Assembly: GCA_026936325.1 (NCBI GenBank)
Contig: JAPTHN010000155.1
Coordinates: 186,001 to 250,000, forward strand
From: Platynereis dumerilii
Taxonomy: Eukaryota; Annelida; Polychaeta; Phyllodocida; Nereididae
Direction of reading: 5' to 3'
Length of the DNA: 64,000 bases
Position 1 is the first letter of the stretch. Each line of letters starts with the position of its first letter. A program made the translations under genes and the position numbers. Below are positions 10,890 through 23,100 of this stretch, in pieces. A model generated the notes under the pieces. It was not told the origin of the DNA and ran no database searches. It saw only the letters and a list, made by a program, of their open reading frames with translations.

Positions 10890-11700
10890 TGATGTCATAG
10901 CTTGAGACTCCATTGGAACCTATGTAATTTTGGTGCTAGCTACGATGTCATAGGTGAAACTGGCCAATAGCATTTCATGTGAACAACTTCATCATAGCCT
11001 TGCAATTATGTCATGGCCAGATTAGCCAATAATACCACAGCAAAAACTCAGGTGTTAAGTTGGGGGAGGGGGTTGTTTATTTGGTGACACTTAAAGTACC
11101 TGAAATTCAACCAAGCATGGTTAATAGGATAATTTGCAATTAATCACAGTTGTTTACAAGCATGCTTCCGGACTCCATTGGATTTTATATGGGGTTGTCA
11201 AATTCAAGAATTGTGTGTGCTGTTTCCAGTTTTGTTGGCTGTCTCTTTCAGTGTAAAAAAGACAACTAGTTTAATCCTGTGTTTCATTGTTGGTTACCAC
11301 AGTACCTGGTGTGAATATGCTAACATAAGGACAATTGACAGCTTTTTGGCAGAGTGCCCCCTCCCCAGGTGTCCACTCTAGCAATGATGTAACTGCAAGG
11401 CTATGATGAAACTGTCCACAACGAACGCTAGACAAAGTGATGATAACTGTATACAATCCTAAGGGACAATGAAGAATATAAGCTGAATTGTATCATAATA
11501 TTTATGAACATGCTGTAGCCCTTTTGCTTATGTATTCCTGAAACTCTAAAAAAAAAAAAGATAGGTTTACTTTTCCTACACAGCAAATATTTTATGTCAT
11601 TTTTACATATGCCAATATATTTGTCACTTATGAATATGACTTACTTTTCAGAGAATTTATCTTCTTGACACAGGATCAGGGGCAGATTTCACGAAAATCT
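10890..11700. other. Gene-free stretch, nothing recognised
   Basis: Contains short repeats such as CATAGCTTG/CATAGGTG and GGTCCAATGG-like words but no supported gene, RNA or transposon end. The two opposing open frames around 11178-11456 have no splice context or familiar motif. Confidence 0.4.
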
Positions 11701-11730
11701 GCAAAATTTCTTACCACAACTTGTCCTCAA

Positions 11731-13182
11731 GTTACATTAGCACAATACTGATAAGGGCAGACAAAATTAATTTGTAGCTTCTCAGATTTTCTCAAGGTGC
11801 GTTTTCTAAGGATAGCTGACAGTACAAGAAAAGCTGAAATCTTAATCATTTATTGTGTCAATCCATTAAATAAAATCTTGGGTAAACACTGTCTTCTGTT
11901 GGATTGGTAGATCAGAGTAACTAAAACTACGGCCTCGTGCTAATGTAACAACGTTAAATGATGGAGGACGGAATTTTTTATGCTGATCCTACTGCAATAT
12001 GAATGAAATCACCAGCAGGGAACCGACCCTGACCTGTTCCTGGGAACCTGGCTTCCAGCTAAAAAAAATTTGAGATCAAATCATGTGTTCGTTAAGGTAA
12101 TTTATATTATATAGACAAAATTTTGCTAATGTAACACTATGAAATGGACAGATGCGAAAATGTAGTTACATTAGCAATAAAAAAACAGCTACCACACCCA
12201 GTCGTTTATGTTTTTGATGATGTACACTACCCTCCAAAAGTTTGAATACACCAGAAAAAGTGAGATATCTTTCAAAAATACCTCATCTTCAACACAACTT
12301 TTGTTTTATACTTACATCAAACAATATGGAAATTCACATTCAGGCCACCAGGTGTCCATATTTCATGGTTTTAGGTCATTTTGGTATAAATTTATATAAA
12401 TTTCTCGATATCCCATTTTTTCATTTTTTATAAAAAGCTATAAAAGCACTGTTGTCTTCCATATTTATGACATTTTATAATTTTTTACACATTTCCACTG
12501 GTTTGTGATGATTTAACAAGTAATTTCAGACCAGAAAATGGCCATTGAAAATCGGACAAAAATACTGATTTTGGCTATTTCTGGGTCAACACCATGCTGA
12601 AACAGCTCAAATATAATAATTTTCACTAGAGAAGATACATTCTATGATTATACTTCATGGTGACCCGAAATTATCTAAATTTTGTATTTTTGGTGGTCAA
12701 TGTCCAATTTTTAAACTGTCTTTTCGGGGGCAAAAAATAACTGTTACAATCATCTTACAACTCTGAAAACCCTTAAATATGATTAAATTTCATAAACCTA
12801 GAAGATAACTCGGCTGTGACAATTTTCTATAAAATACCAAAATTTGGGATATCGAGAGAGGCCATAAATTTCAACCAAAATGACCTAAAATTACAAAATT
12901 AAGACAACTTCTGACTTCAATGTGACTTGTTACATTGTTTGATGTAGATATTAAACAAAAATTCCATTCAAAATCAAGTATTTTTAAAAGAAACCTCACT
13001 CATCCAGGTGTATTAAAACTTTTGGAGGGTAGTGTATATAGGCAAATAAGACACGTTTTTCAGTAAAATTTTAGAATTTCACATTTGAAATTTTCATAAG
13101 TAGCAAGAACACAGAAAAATTCCCATGTAAAAGTTGCTAATGTAACCGCAGTGTCCTGTGACGGAATTGAGTTACATTAGCA
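11731..13182. mobile_element. Putative element defined by six copies of GTTACATTAGCA
   Basis: The exact 12-mer GTTACATTAGCA occurs at 11731, 12165 and 13171 on the plus strand and at 11938, 12124 and 13135 on the minus strand. Six exact copies in both orientations, clustered at the two sides of a younger insertion (12225-13034), resemble subterminal transposase-binding sites of a decayed DNA transposon. Terminal repeats could not be fixed, so the range is that of the motif cluster only. Confidence 0.5.
12225..13034. mobile_element. Tc1/mariner-type non-autonomous element, TA target
   Basis: Ends CACTACCCTCCAAAAGTTTG and its near complement (AAACTTTTGGAGGGTAGTG) are flanked by TA at 12223-12224 and 13035-13036. 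The ~30-bp terminal repeats continue AATACACC. The ends resemble those of vertebrate and invertebrate Tc1 elements (CTCCAAAAGTTTG). The inside, 810 bp in total, shows no transposase. It is inserted inside the GTTACATTAGCA motif cluster. Confidence 0.85.
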
Positions 13183-13654
13183 GTCTTTTTTTATATTTCA
13201 TTTTTTCCAAGTTTTATAATGACCGACACAATTAAAAATGGTTCCAAAATAATTTTCAAGATGTGTTCTATCAATCACATATCATTACTTTTTCCTGAAT
13301 TGGTTTTTAGCAGATTCCACAGAGTGCCATATTAAGCACGTCTGATCACCAGTAAGTTTGGACGTCCAAAATTGTCCTCAGGAGGGATAAAAAGATATCT
13401 TTTTAAGACCAAAAAGATACATTTTTGAGGATTATTTTATTGATTTTTATTCATTAGCTCGCAGATGTGCTAAGTAATAGGTTTACTTGCTTCAGGAAGC
13501 AACAGAGAGATAACAAAAGGGTTGGCAATTTTAAGGTATACCTTCTGAGAGCACTTTTCGACTCCTTAGGACCTGAATGGCAACTCCGACTCCCGATTCC
13601 ACTATTCAGCATTATTGCACGCAAATATTCCAAACAGGAAATTAATGAATGTCT

Positions 13655-13762
13655 CTAAGAAAATTGGTCTCCCAGTGATACCAATTTGGCAATGAAGGGA
13701 GACCAAATCTGTCCACTGGGAGACTAGTTGGTTTCCCAGTTACTACGTTAAAAAATGCACTG
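13655..13762. mobile_element. Solitary hAT-type end related to 10394-10878
   Basis: Read on the minus strand this begins CAGTGCATTTTTTAACGTAG and continues with the same alternating CTGGGAGACC motifs over about 100 bp as the left end of the element at 10394. I could not find its partner end or an 8-bp duplication. It is either a truncated copy or one whose other end has decayed. Confidence 0.6.
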
Positions 13763-14209
13763 TTTCCCTGATTTTCAATAATATTTATTTGATAATTTGC
13801 CCGTATATGGGCCTTTTCTCAAAGATTTGCATTTTTAGTAAGTTTAAAATCCAAACCATAATAGTATTTTATCATTTACTACATAATTATATTGATTTTA
13901 TTTGGTTTAATGAATTAAATTTGTATGTCTTATGTATTATAAAAAGCTCCATGAACCATGCAAATACTAAAATAACCAAGAGCAGTACATGAGTGACACG
14001 TGAGTGAAAGAGAGCGAAAAACGGTTAATAAAAGATAAAAAATAGAAAAGACTTTCTCGGAAAGGCAATTTACAGTAAAAATGCAAAAAATGTGTTTTTG
14101 GCAATTAGACCAGGAAGTTTTGACTGGGTTTTACCCTGCACAGCACAGGTCCCAGGCCCATCAAGCTGCCAATTGTCAACGTAACTGGTGCAGAAAGGCA
14201 CAAATTGTT

Positions 14210-14298
14210 CACCATTTGATAGATGGATAGATAGACAGACAGCTAGACAAACAGCTAGATAGACAGATAGATAGATAGACAGATAGATAGACACATTG
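14210..14298. repeat. GATA/GACA microsatellite (left part)
   Basis: Tetranucleotide tract of GATA with interspersed GACA/CAGC units (GATAGATGGATAGATAGACA..). It resumes at 14727-14765 after an inserted miniature element, so a single tract of roughly 130 bp was split. Confidence 0.9.
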
Positions 14299-14300
14299 TA

Positions 14301-14726
14301 GGGGACCGTTCAGAATTTATGACTGGGGGGGGAGTGGGAGTTTTGGCCGAGGGGGTACTAACTTTTCACACATGTTTCAAGGGGGGGGGTATTGATTTTT
14401 GACAACACTTCCAAGGGGGGTAAGAAATTCAAACAAAGAAAAAATTTTAAAAAACAAGCAGAACTCATTTTATTTGGACTTTTTTATTCGCAAAAAACCG
14501 CGAAATAATGCGAATCTGTACGCATGGCCGTGTATAACAGTATATTTGCGTGTATTGCTTTGTATGTTGAGCGGGGGACTAAAAATACTTGTGAAACCTA
14601 AGGGTCGAATACTAAGGGTCGAATACTAAAAATCCGCATGAAACTCAAGGGGTGGGGGTATCAATTTTTGACGGGAAATTCCAGCAAAACTCCCAACCCC
14701 CCCTGTCATAAATTCTGAATGGTCCC
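14301..14726. mobile_element. TA-flanked miniature element inserted into the microsatellite
   Basis: Ends GGGGACCGTTCAGAATTTAT and ATAAATTCTGAATGGTCCC are inverted, flanked by TA at 14299-14300 and 14727-14728. Poly-G/poly-C runs lie just inside both ends. The interior is non-coding. The microsatellite on both sides shows the insertion is younger than the tract. Confidence 0.8.
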
Positions 14727-15023
14727 TAGACAGATAGATAGATAGACCGACAGACAGATAGATACCCGAAGTGATGATAATATTATTATGACGGAGTCAG
14801 TCCCTGCCCATGCATATGATGCCATCAGTACAGCTTGGATGCAATGATTTCATTGAATAACTGTCAAACTGGAACTATTTGAATTTTATATTGGATTGTA
14901 GCTGAAAAATGCTTTAATTGATGATTTTAATCTTGTCGATTTTCCTTTTGTTATGAATATGAGGGGTCCAGCTTCAATTCATAATTTAGATGGAAAGATG
15001 GATGTCATAAGTGCAGCCCTCTA

Positions 15024-15225
15024 CACTGTCTACAGTGGCGTAACTGGGGGGTCTCGAGCGGGGGGGCACCTGGGGGGGCACACGATTTCCCGGTAGGGCA
15101 CCCACTATACTAGTTGTATATTTTAGCCAGACTTGGAAAGTTCATATGGGGGGCACCTGGGGGCGCACAGGTCCAATATGGGGGGGCCTGTGCCCCCCCA
15201 TGCCCCCCCCATAGGGACGCCACTG
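15024..15225. mobile_element. hAT-type G-rich miniature element, copy 1
   Basis: Core ends CAGTGGCGTAACTGGGGGG (15033) and GGGACGCCACTG (15225). An exact duplication GCCCTCTA lies at 15016-15023 and 15226-15233, leaving 9 extra bases (CACTGTCTA) between the left duplication and the usual end. The interior is G-rich on the left and C-rich on the right (GGGGGGGCACCTG.., TGCCCCCCCAT). A second, inverted copy is at 34616-34808. Confidence 0.85.
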
Positions 15226-15239
15226 GCCCTCTAAGCCCA

Positions 15240-15487
15240 GTTCTGGGCACTCACAAGGGGTGATTAATGATTTGTGAGAGAGAGAGCAGGAGTCGTCAAC
15301 ATGTAGCACATTTACCCCATTTGAGAGATATTTTACTTGGCCCGCACAGACACTGATACAGGTGGCTGCCAATTTAACGTCTCATGCGAATGACGTCCAG
15401 CTGGGATTTTGCTCATAAGGGCTCGAACCCATGCAGGATAAGCCCGTCAGTGGAGCAAGTGGGCACCTCAGCCACCCAACTGCCTAA
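15240..15487 (-). repeat. tRNA-derived SINE, copy B (minus strand)
   Basis: On the minus strand the head reads GGCAGTTGGGTGGCTGAGG.., followed by a strong B box (GGGTTCGAGCCC, at 15422-15433). The body contains CATTCGCATGAGACGTTAAA, a block type seen in several invertebrate tRNA-SINE bodies. An AG-rich simple tract lies near 15275. Different subfamily from the copies at 17706 and 19958. Confidence 0.65.
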
Positions 15488-15565
15488 TTGCTTTGGACTT
15501 CAAACATTATGTACACTGTATATCTAACATCATTAAAGTTTTATTTATGCTTTTCATTATCTTAA

Positions 15566-16668
15566 GGGGTTGACCATTTAATATCCAGGGGGGGGGGCTT
15601 GGACTTTTGTTCTGTGGAAAATGATTAACTTCATGGTAGCAGTGGCTATATAACTATTAGGCCTACTTCTAGCACACAAAGTCCCCACCAAATACTTATT
15701 CCAAAATCAAGCAACACCTTGTTAAGAAATACCCTTAAGGTGGCTCACCATTCATGAAATTACGTCATGTAAGCACATTTACGCGCAGCCATGCAGGCCC
15801 TATCTATGGTAACGTCACCACTGTGCTGACACTGCTTCAAGATCTTCTTTTAATTTTTAGAATTTCATGCGTCGGCCGCTTCGTTTGCAATTTGTGCCAC
15901 TTCTATTGGGGTGCCATGAAGAGTACTATATACAGCCGGAGATTCAACTTGATACTCAAAACAGAAAATTTTTACAGGCAATTTTTGGCAAGGAGGTCTA
16001 ATTTCAAAAAAATGACTTAGTGATATAAATAAATATTTATATCAATTTGAAGTGTGGTAGGAAGGTTTGTCTATATCATCAGGTTGTTCCAAACTGTTTT
16101 TGGAAATAAATGACAAAGAAATGAAAAATCCTATCTCGTCAATTTTTTTAGCGCCATGGTTTATAAAAAAAGTTAAAATTGTCAAAATTGAAACTTATAT
16201 TTCGAGCACCTTGGAAAGTCCTTTAAACTAAATATATCTCTTTGAAATTGTAATCACCTTTTCCATGAAAGTGTCTTCTTTAATTTCATGCTTCATTGAA
16301 TAATATGGGATGCATGACCACTGAATGGCAGAACAAACTTCACAGTAGGAAAAAGAAGAAAAAAGAGTAGTTTTTCAGGTTTGCGTGGACTGACTTCCTG
16401 GTACATAACCCCGAATATTTTTTTTAAAAGGCTTGTAGCGACCACTTCTGTTTACATATCCTTGCTATAAACTATATTTTGGATCATTCTAAACTGTTTT
16501 TAAGAAATCCTATCTTGGAAAGTTCACGAGTATCGAGCCACCTTAACAGAAATTATTTATTTCAAGATGGCCAAAAACTAATTCATTTATTTCACGAAAC
16601 TGAGCAGATAATTACAATTGTATATATATTTTAAAGAAACTCCAAGCTTCAATTGTTAAAAGGATCCC
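15566..16668. mobile_element. CCATTTAAT-family miniature element split by an insertion
   Basis: The left part (15566-15734, GGGGTTGACCATTTAATATC then a G run) and right part (16547-16668, GAAATTATTTATTTCAAG.. to CTCCAAGCTTCAATTGTTAA) together match the family seen at 6112 and 17190. The middle is the TTAA-flanked element 15739-16542. Confidence 0.65.
15739..16542. mobile_element. TTAA-flanked non-autonomous element with GGTGGCTC ends
   Basis: Left end GGTGGCTCACCATTC and right end GAGCCACC are inverted and flanked by TTAA at 15735-15738 and 16543-16546, the piggyBac-type target. The terminal repeat is short (~8-10 bp) and the 804-bp interior has no transposase. A plus-strand frame at 15754-16020 has no recognisable domain. 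Confidence 0.75.
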
Positions 16669-16761
16669 TAGATAATTATTTTACATTTTTTACTCTCAAT
16701 ATTTCCAGTAGCAGTCCTGGGAGCATTTTCCTTGGTTTATAATACCATGAAGGCTGCCATA

Positions 16762-17176
16762 ACTAATATTGTTGCAACCTCTATTTAATATGGCATCACA
16801 CATGACTCCACACAGTAAACTGCGCAGAACTTGGAAAAGAACTGTTCGCAATTCATACAGTTAGCAGGAGATCATGACTGAGACAAGGTAATGTAAATTT
16901 TGATTTTCTTTTATATCAATACTTGTATCGCAATGAGAAGAGGACATCGGTATTCAGAGGTGTACATTACCTTAGGCCTACCAGTTTATGTCAGGTATAT
17001 AGTGTTTTTGTGGAAGAATTTGCAAACCTGCAATCATGAAAGTATTCAGGGGCGGACTGGCGTTATTTCAGGCCCTGCGGTAAAAAAAAATCATGGAGCC
17101 CCTTAGTCCCTACAATCGACAATATCAAAATGAGTAAGACAAAATGCTATTGTATAGAGGTTGCAACAATATTAGT
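16762..17176. repeat. Perfect 23-bp inverted repeats bracketing the proposed first exon
   Basis: 16762-16784 (ACTAATATTGTTGCAACCTC + TAT) and 17154-17176 are exact inverse complements about 370 bp apart. They may be the ends of a miniature element, which would mean the start exon at 16874 came from a mobile sequence. They could also be stem-forming sequence around the promoter. A CAGGGGCGGACTGG hAT-like end lies at about 17049 within the interval. Confidence 0.6.
16874..16887 (+). CDS. Proposed start exon of the four-pass membrane gene
   Basis: ATG ACT GAG ACA AG then a donor (AG/GTAATG). The two leftover bases AG join the first base T of exon 2 to give Ser, so the protein would begin MTETSDQTSSSKDD. 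Phase and polar composition fit, but a 14-nt coding exon 6.5 kb upstream is hard to prove by eye. A start inside another upstream exon, or at the Met in exon 2, remains possible. Confidence 0.4.
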
Positions 17177-20100
17177 AATTTGAATAGATAATTTCTTGCT
17201 CAATTTTGGTGAAGTAAATTAATTCTTTTTGGGCAACCTTTACAAGTGATTTCATTAGTACACGATTCTCAGGTTCTAGACCCACCAAATACATGCCATT
17301 TTTAGTTAAACTGATTGGTTTAGAAACAACAAAACGTCACATATTTCATTTATCAAACGTAGTAAGTGCTGGTTTAGCATTGATTCCTCACAGCCAAGTG
17401 TGAATGACAAGAATCGCATGGTAATGAAATCACCTGTAAATAAATATTTTCAGGTGTGGGTATTTTTTTAAGGCATTGCTTGATTTTGGAACAAATATTT
17501 GGGGACATTGAGTACTCGAGATAAATAATTACAGTCACCATTACCGTGAAATAAATAATTTCTCACCAGGAAAAACTCCAAGCCTTCCAATGATAAAATG
17601 GTCACCCCTAAGCCTGGTTGCTAAACTTTGAGTTTTTTTAATTTAAATTTTTTGAAATTTTTCATGGGCCATACCACTCTTCCACATAAAAAAATAGTAA
17701 TGATATAGTATGATTTTATATAGCTCCATTCCAGATAAATCTGCTACCTGGTGCTCACCATACCTAATCATGGCAGTCATACAAATACAAATCATTATAG
17801 TGATAATCTCTGAACATGGCAGGAGCGGGGATCAAACCTACATCCTCATGTGTACAAGGCGAGCATAACGATGGCTGCCAATTTCCTTTGCCGTACTTGG
17901 AGTTAGGTATGGGTCAAAGACTTTGATAAGTAAGTGAAACACAAGCCCAACGTTATTTCAATGGGAAGGTAACTTTCACAAATCAAAATTTTTGATGCAA
18001 CTTTAACCACATATAAAAATCATACATGTATTTTGGTTTTATTGCATCATTTTTCCACTTTCCTCCAGCCTCCCAAATTTTCAAAGATTTGAGCCAATAT
18101 TCAAGTGAGGACTTCATATATCTTTAGGAAACAACTTAGGTTCTTAAAAGTGTGATTTGAACCATTGAGTTCAAGTGGGTTGGCCACAATTCAACAACAG
18201 TTCTGTGTTTTCCCATATTCTTTATTTATGAGCAACAGTGTACATATTATATATGGGTCAAAATTTGGTAAGTCTGAAATTCTTGTCTCCTGTGTTTAAC
18301 AATAATTCATGATTACAAAAAGCACTTGCAGAACCTCTTGATGTCATTTGTCATAGACAAGGATATTAGCAAAACTTCTGACACAAAAAATATGTGGAAA
18401 GTTATTTTTATCCCATCCAAAAATAGCATTGAAGTGACCAACCCCCTGAAAATGGCCTGTCTCCACCAACATTTTCTTTGAAAGATTGCATCACAAAAAC
18501 GTGTACAGGATCCTGATTCAATTAAACTCTTCCATACATGGAGACTTGACTATCACTCTTCTAAAATATAGTTTCCAATTTCTGAAATAATATCCTGTAT
18601 AAGAGCAGGAGGTTGTTGTGTCAATGTCTCCAATATTGCGTCATTAGCATCACACCAGTTTGATTTCTTAATAAAAATGAAAGGGACGCACATTCTGTGA
18701 GAAAACCTTGTGTCTGACGTTGCCTGGGAACCCAAGAAAATAACTGTGCTATCTGTAGCTGTGTATCATTTATGTAAACCAAATATTTGAGTATTTCTGT
18801 TGCATGTCGGTTGTCCAATCTTAATTTGTCATTAGCAAACGCCTTGCTGCTCCATTTTGACTGCATATTTCTGGACCAGAATCAATGTGAACATGCTTCT
18901 GGTGTTCATAAGATCATTGCATGCACAAATTGCCAGATTGCCAGTTTTGCACTGGTCCCTACAAAGATTTTTATCTTAATTATCATTAGCATCACGCCGT
19001 CATTAGCATCACAACAAAAAAAATGCTTCTTTCCTTTACCTCACTAAAATTCTGTTGCAAGTGACTGGAGTTGAAATTGTGTTCAATATATATTATCAAT
19101 TAATGTTTTAACAAAATATTACACAGAATTTTTGCCTTTTCCTTGAATCTGACATGCTTAGTATGAATTTTGACGCTTTTCTGAGATTACTAATCAAATA
19201 TGGGGTGTCAGTGACATTTTACCATAGTCTAGCACCTGAAATATGGTTCAGCAAAGACAGTGGACACTGGAGGGGTAGTGGAGATCATCTTTGTTATTCA
19301 GAATCCAAACTATTGGTGAAAAGAGTATTTTTGTTTCTGTTTGTATATTTCTAGTTCAAGAAAATGTTCTATCTAAATAAGTATTGGTCGTAGAGACCTG
19401 AAATAAAGCTCCATGTTTGCAGAATAGCCACTTTCCTATACGTTGGTAATACATTCTTCAGCTCTAAGTGGTGCGGATTTCAAGTTACAAGCATGATGCT
19501 AATGACACACATATTAAATATAAAATTGAGCAAAATGCATTATCTCAAAAATAATAGGTGCTATAGACCTGGAAATTGGCCTAAAATGTGCAAGCTACCT
19601 GCCTAATCATTTGTAATAGATTATTTAGCCCTAAGTGGTCAGGATTTTAAAGTTTTAAGTGTGATTTTAATGACTGTCAAAAAACAACACAACTGTATTT
19701 ATCATCTCATTACGGATCAGCAGAGCATTTGTTTTTACCACATGTTTATAATTGCCCATATATGTGTCACATGAAATGAACACAACAAAATATACTTTGT
19801 ATTTCCCTTCCTGGTTGCATACCATGAAAAAACTACATATTTTATGCCCCCAAGCCTTCCAGTCCTGAGCTTTACTCCTGCTCACTCATTTGAATATTTT
19901 CTTGCTTTTATAAACATTGCATTCTTGTGGGTGAGATGGGACTTTAAATAATAATATAGTATGATTTTATATAGCGCCCATTCCAGATAAATCTGCTCAC
20001 TGGCGCTCACCATATTGAATCAGCAATCATACCAATCATTATAGTGATAACCTCTGGACATGGCTGGAGCAGGGTTTGAACCCACGCCCTAATGTGTACA

Positions 20101-23100
20101 AGGTGGGAATGCTAACCAATGTACCATGGAGCCATATACTTTACGTCTTGTGTAATTATCTTTCAAGAAATATTGTAAGAATGTAGGGGGGACCATGGCT
20201 AGGGTGTCCCATAAAAAAAACAATGTCCTAATTTTTAATGGGACACCCCTCATTTTGTGATACATCCTATAAGAAGGACCTATGCAAAATATTACAGCAT
20301 TTCATCATGATTAACTGGTGTCTAGTAGTTTTTGCTCATTTTAGACTATTTCGCAATACGCGGTTCTATAACTTTGTCAATTTGTATCATACATCATTCT
20401 AAGTGCCATGGTTGTCTCGAAAAGACCTTCAATTTGTATACCAACATCAATGGTCTACAATAATCATGTAACTCCTACCAGTTCTTCAACTGACACTAAT
20501 ATGAATGAAAGTGTTCCAGAGCAATTTTGCTTAAAATCAGATCTTCTCTCAAAAAATTGTAAATAGCAATACATGCGTAAGTAAGCATTGGCATAACTGT
20601 TGCATTAAAAAAAATCACAATAATATCAGGGTCTACAACCAATCTCGACATAGTTCTGACATAATAAATCTTCCTGAAGGCCTTTTTACATTGATCAGTT
20701 ACATGTTGTTCAAAACGCAGACGATTGTCAATAACAAGACCTGAATATTTATAATCAGTACAAACGTCAACAATTGCATCATGAATATAGATAGACTGAC
20801 AATTTACATTATTGTTACTTTCTCAATTCTTTAGTTTTTTTCACATTCATTTCCAAGAAATTGTCCTTACACTAATGGTTCACAAAGTCTACACATTGTA
20901 GATATTCTGTTGCATTGTCCTTGGTAATCAATCCGATTATGATCTTATCATCAGGATACTCTGCAATCTTGAATTCCATCTTAGGTCATTTGCATAAAGC
21001 GAGAAAAGTACTGGGGAGAGCACACAGCCCTTTGGGGCTCCAGTATTTAGAGTTTTAACGGCTGATGTTTCCAGGCAAGTGGCACTGTGGCAACGTATTG
21101 GGGTCTACCAGACAGAAAATCAAGCACCCAAAGTTGTAAAAATTCTGGTACAAATAGACGTTTCAGTTTGTCAATCATGAGATGGGGTTGCACCGTATTA
21201 AAAGCACTGCTGTAGTCAATGCAAAGAAGTCTCACTGTGTTAGAAGATGTTGTATCGAGTTGTTTCATTATCTCATGTAAAAGTGTCACCACTGCATCTT
21301 ATTATATGTCTATCTGCCTCTTGTATACGCAAATTGCAGTGGATACATTGAAGAATTAACGAGAGGTATGAGCAGGTCTAAGCCCACGTTATGGTCGAAA
21401 TAAAGTCATGAGAGGTTATATAATTATGACGAGATAGTGGCTATACTACAATGCAATTTTTTACTGGCAGCAGGATATAAATGCCCACAGCAGATGAGAC
21501 TATTTCCCCAGCGAGTAGGGCAGTGGCGGATCCAGAGGGTAGCATAGGGGGGCCCCGGTTGTCACTTTGGAACTCGCAGGCCGGCCTGAGCATTGTTAAG
21601 GCATCCCACGGGCCCACTTTGTTCCACATTTTCTTCAATTTTAACTTCATTTCTAGTTATTGATTTGGGGGGGGGGGCTCCCAAAAGTTGTCAAGCTTAT
21701 AACTCATGCTGACTTTTGGAGTACCAGTGACAGTATTGAGCCTGTGATACAAGTGCTGACATCTATTTGGCCCTTTGGTGTGTTGGCTGGGCTTGTTACT
21801 CCAAGACCAAACCAAATCACATGGTGTCCATTGTATTTCTTAATTTAGGTCTCATTATCTTCCCCTCACTGTCATGATAGGCCTATATATATTGCACAAA
21901 AGTTTTAACAACTTCTTAGAACAGTTAAAGCATTAAAACCACAGGACAGAGAATCAAATTTTGCCAAATTGATGGATTTTTACCTTCAGGAAACGAAGTT
22001 CGAAGAAGGTATTGTAATCACTTGGGTAAAAATGCTGTCCGTCCGCAGGGCGGGCGGGCGGGCGGGCGCGCGGATAGATCGTTTTCGGCCCAGCACTCGG
22101 CCTCTATTGAATGTCTGTGGATGGAATTTAGTACACATCTAGCCTGTATGGTCTAGTTGTGCCTTCTGATGGTCTGATGAATAGATCTTAAATACTTTTT
22201 GAAATAATTAACAAAATATAAAAATAATATTTTTTTCGTTTCCGGGCCAAGGCTCGGTCATTATAGCAAGTGCATGGATGAAATTTGGTACACATGTGGC
22301 CCATATGGTCTAGTTGTGCCTTTTGATGGTCTCATTGACAGATATTCTATGCCTTCTGAAATAATTAGAAAAAATATAAAAACATATTTTTTTTTGTTTT
22401 TTGGGCTAAGACTCGATGACTATTGCATGAACATGGATAAAGTTTGGTACACATATTGTCAGTATGGTCCAGTTTTGCCTTTTGAAAGGTCTGATGGAAA
22501 ATATTATATATGCCTACTTTTTGAAATATTGAAAAAAAAATTAACAATTAATTTTTGGTTTCTGGCCCAACATCCGGTTACTATTCCATATACATGGATG
22601 AAGTTTGGTACACATATGGCTTATATGGTCTAATTGTGCCTTTTCATGGTCTGACAGATGGCTATTCTATAGTTTTTGTAATATTGAGAAAAAATGTTTA
22701 AAAGAATTGTTTTTTATATTGGGGCCAAAACTTTCCCACTATTGCATATACAGTAATACAATTTTCTAAACAAATCACCTATGCAATGTAGCAGTGCTTT
22801 TTGATGCATATAACACTTTATGAATCATTGGATAAACTTCAGAAAATTATAACAGCGTTATATTTTTTGCTTTTCAACAGACACCTCATAACCTGTACTT
22901 TGTACATGCATGAAACTATACCATAATATGCGTAAATCAGTCTAATAAGGTTTTTCGCTCATTTTACAAATCCTGGCAAGTGGATGGGAAGATGGCAGGG
23001 CAGCGGGCAAATGGAGATAATTGAAGGCCTCTACTCGACCGCTATTGCATGCCTATAAGCAATTTCGTAATCGCACCAATTTTATGATATTATTGTAATT

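Noticed and set aside
10394-13762. A single 3.4-kb transposon bounded by the similar ends at 10394 and 13762
   Set aside because: The end at 10394 has its own partner at 10878 with an exact GTGTGGAC duplication, so 13655-13762 belongs to a separate copy.
14070-14294. SIYLSIYLSVYL-type open frame
   Set aside because: Translation of the GATA/GACA microsatellite.
22274-22633. 119-codon open frame with repeated MDEIWYT/MDKVWYT phrases
   Set aside because: Explained by the ~158-bp tandem array. Not conserved in frame across all units.
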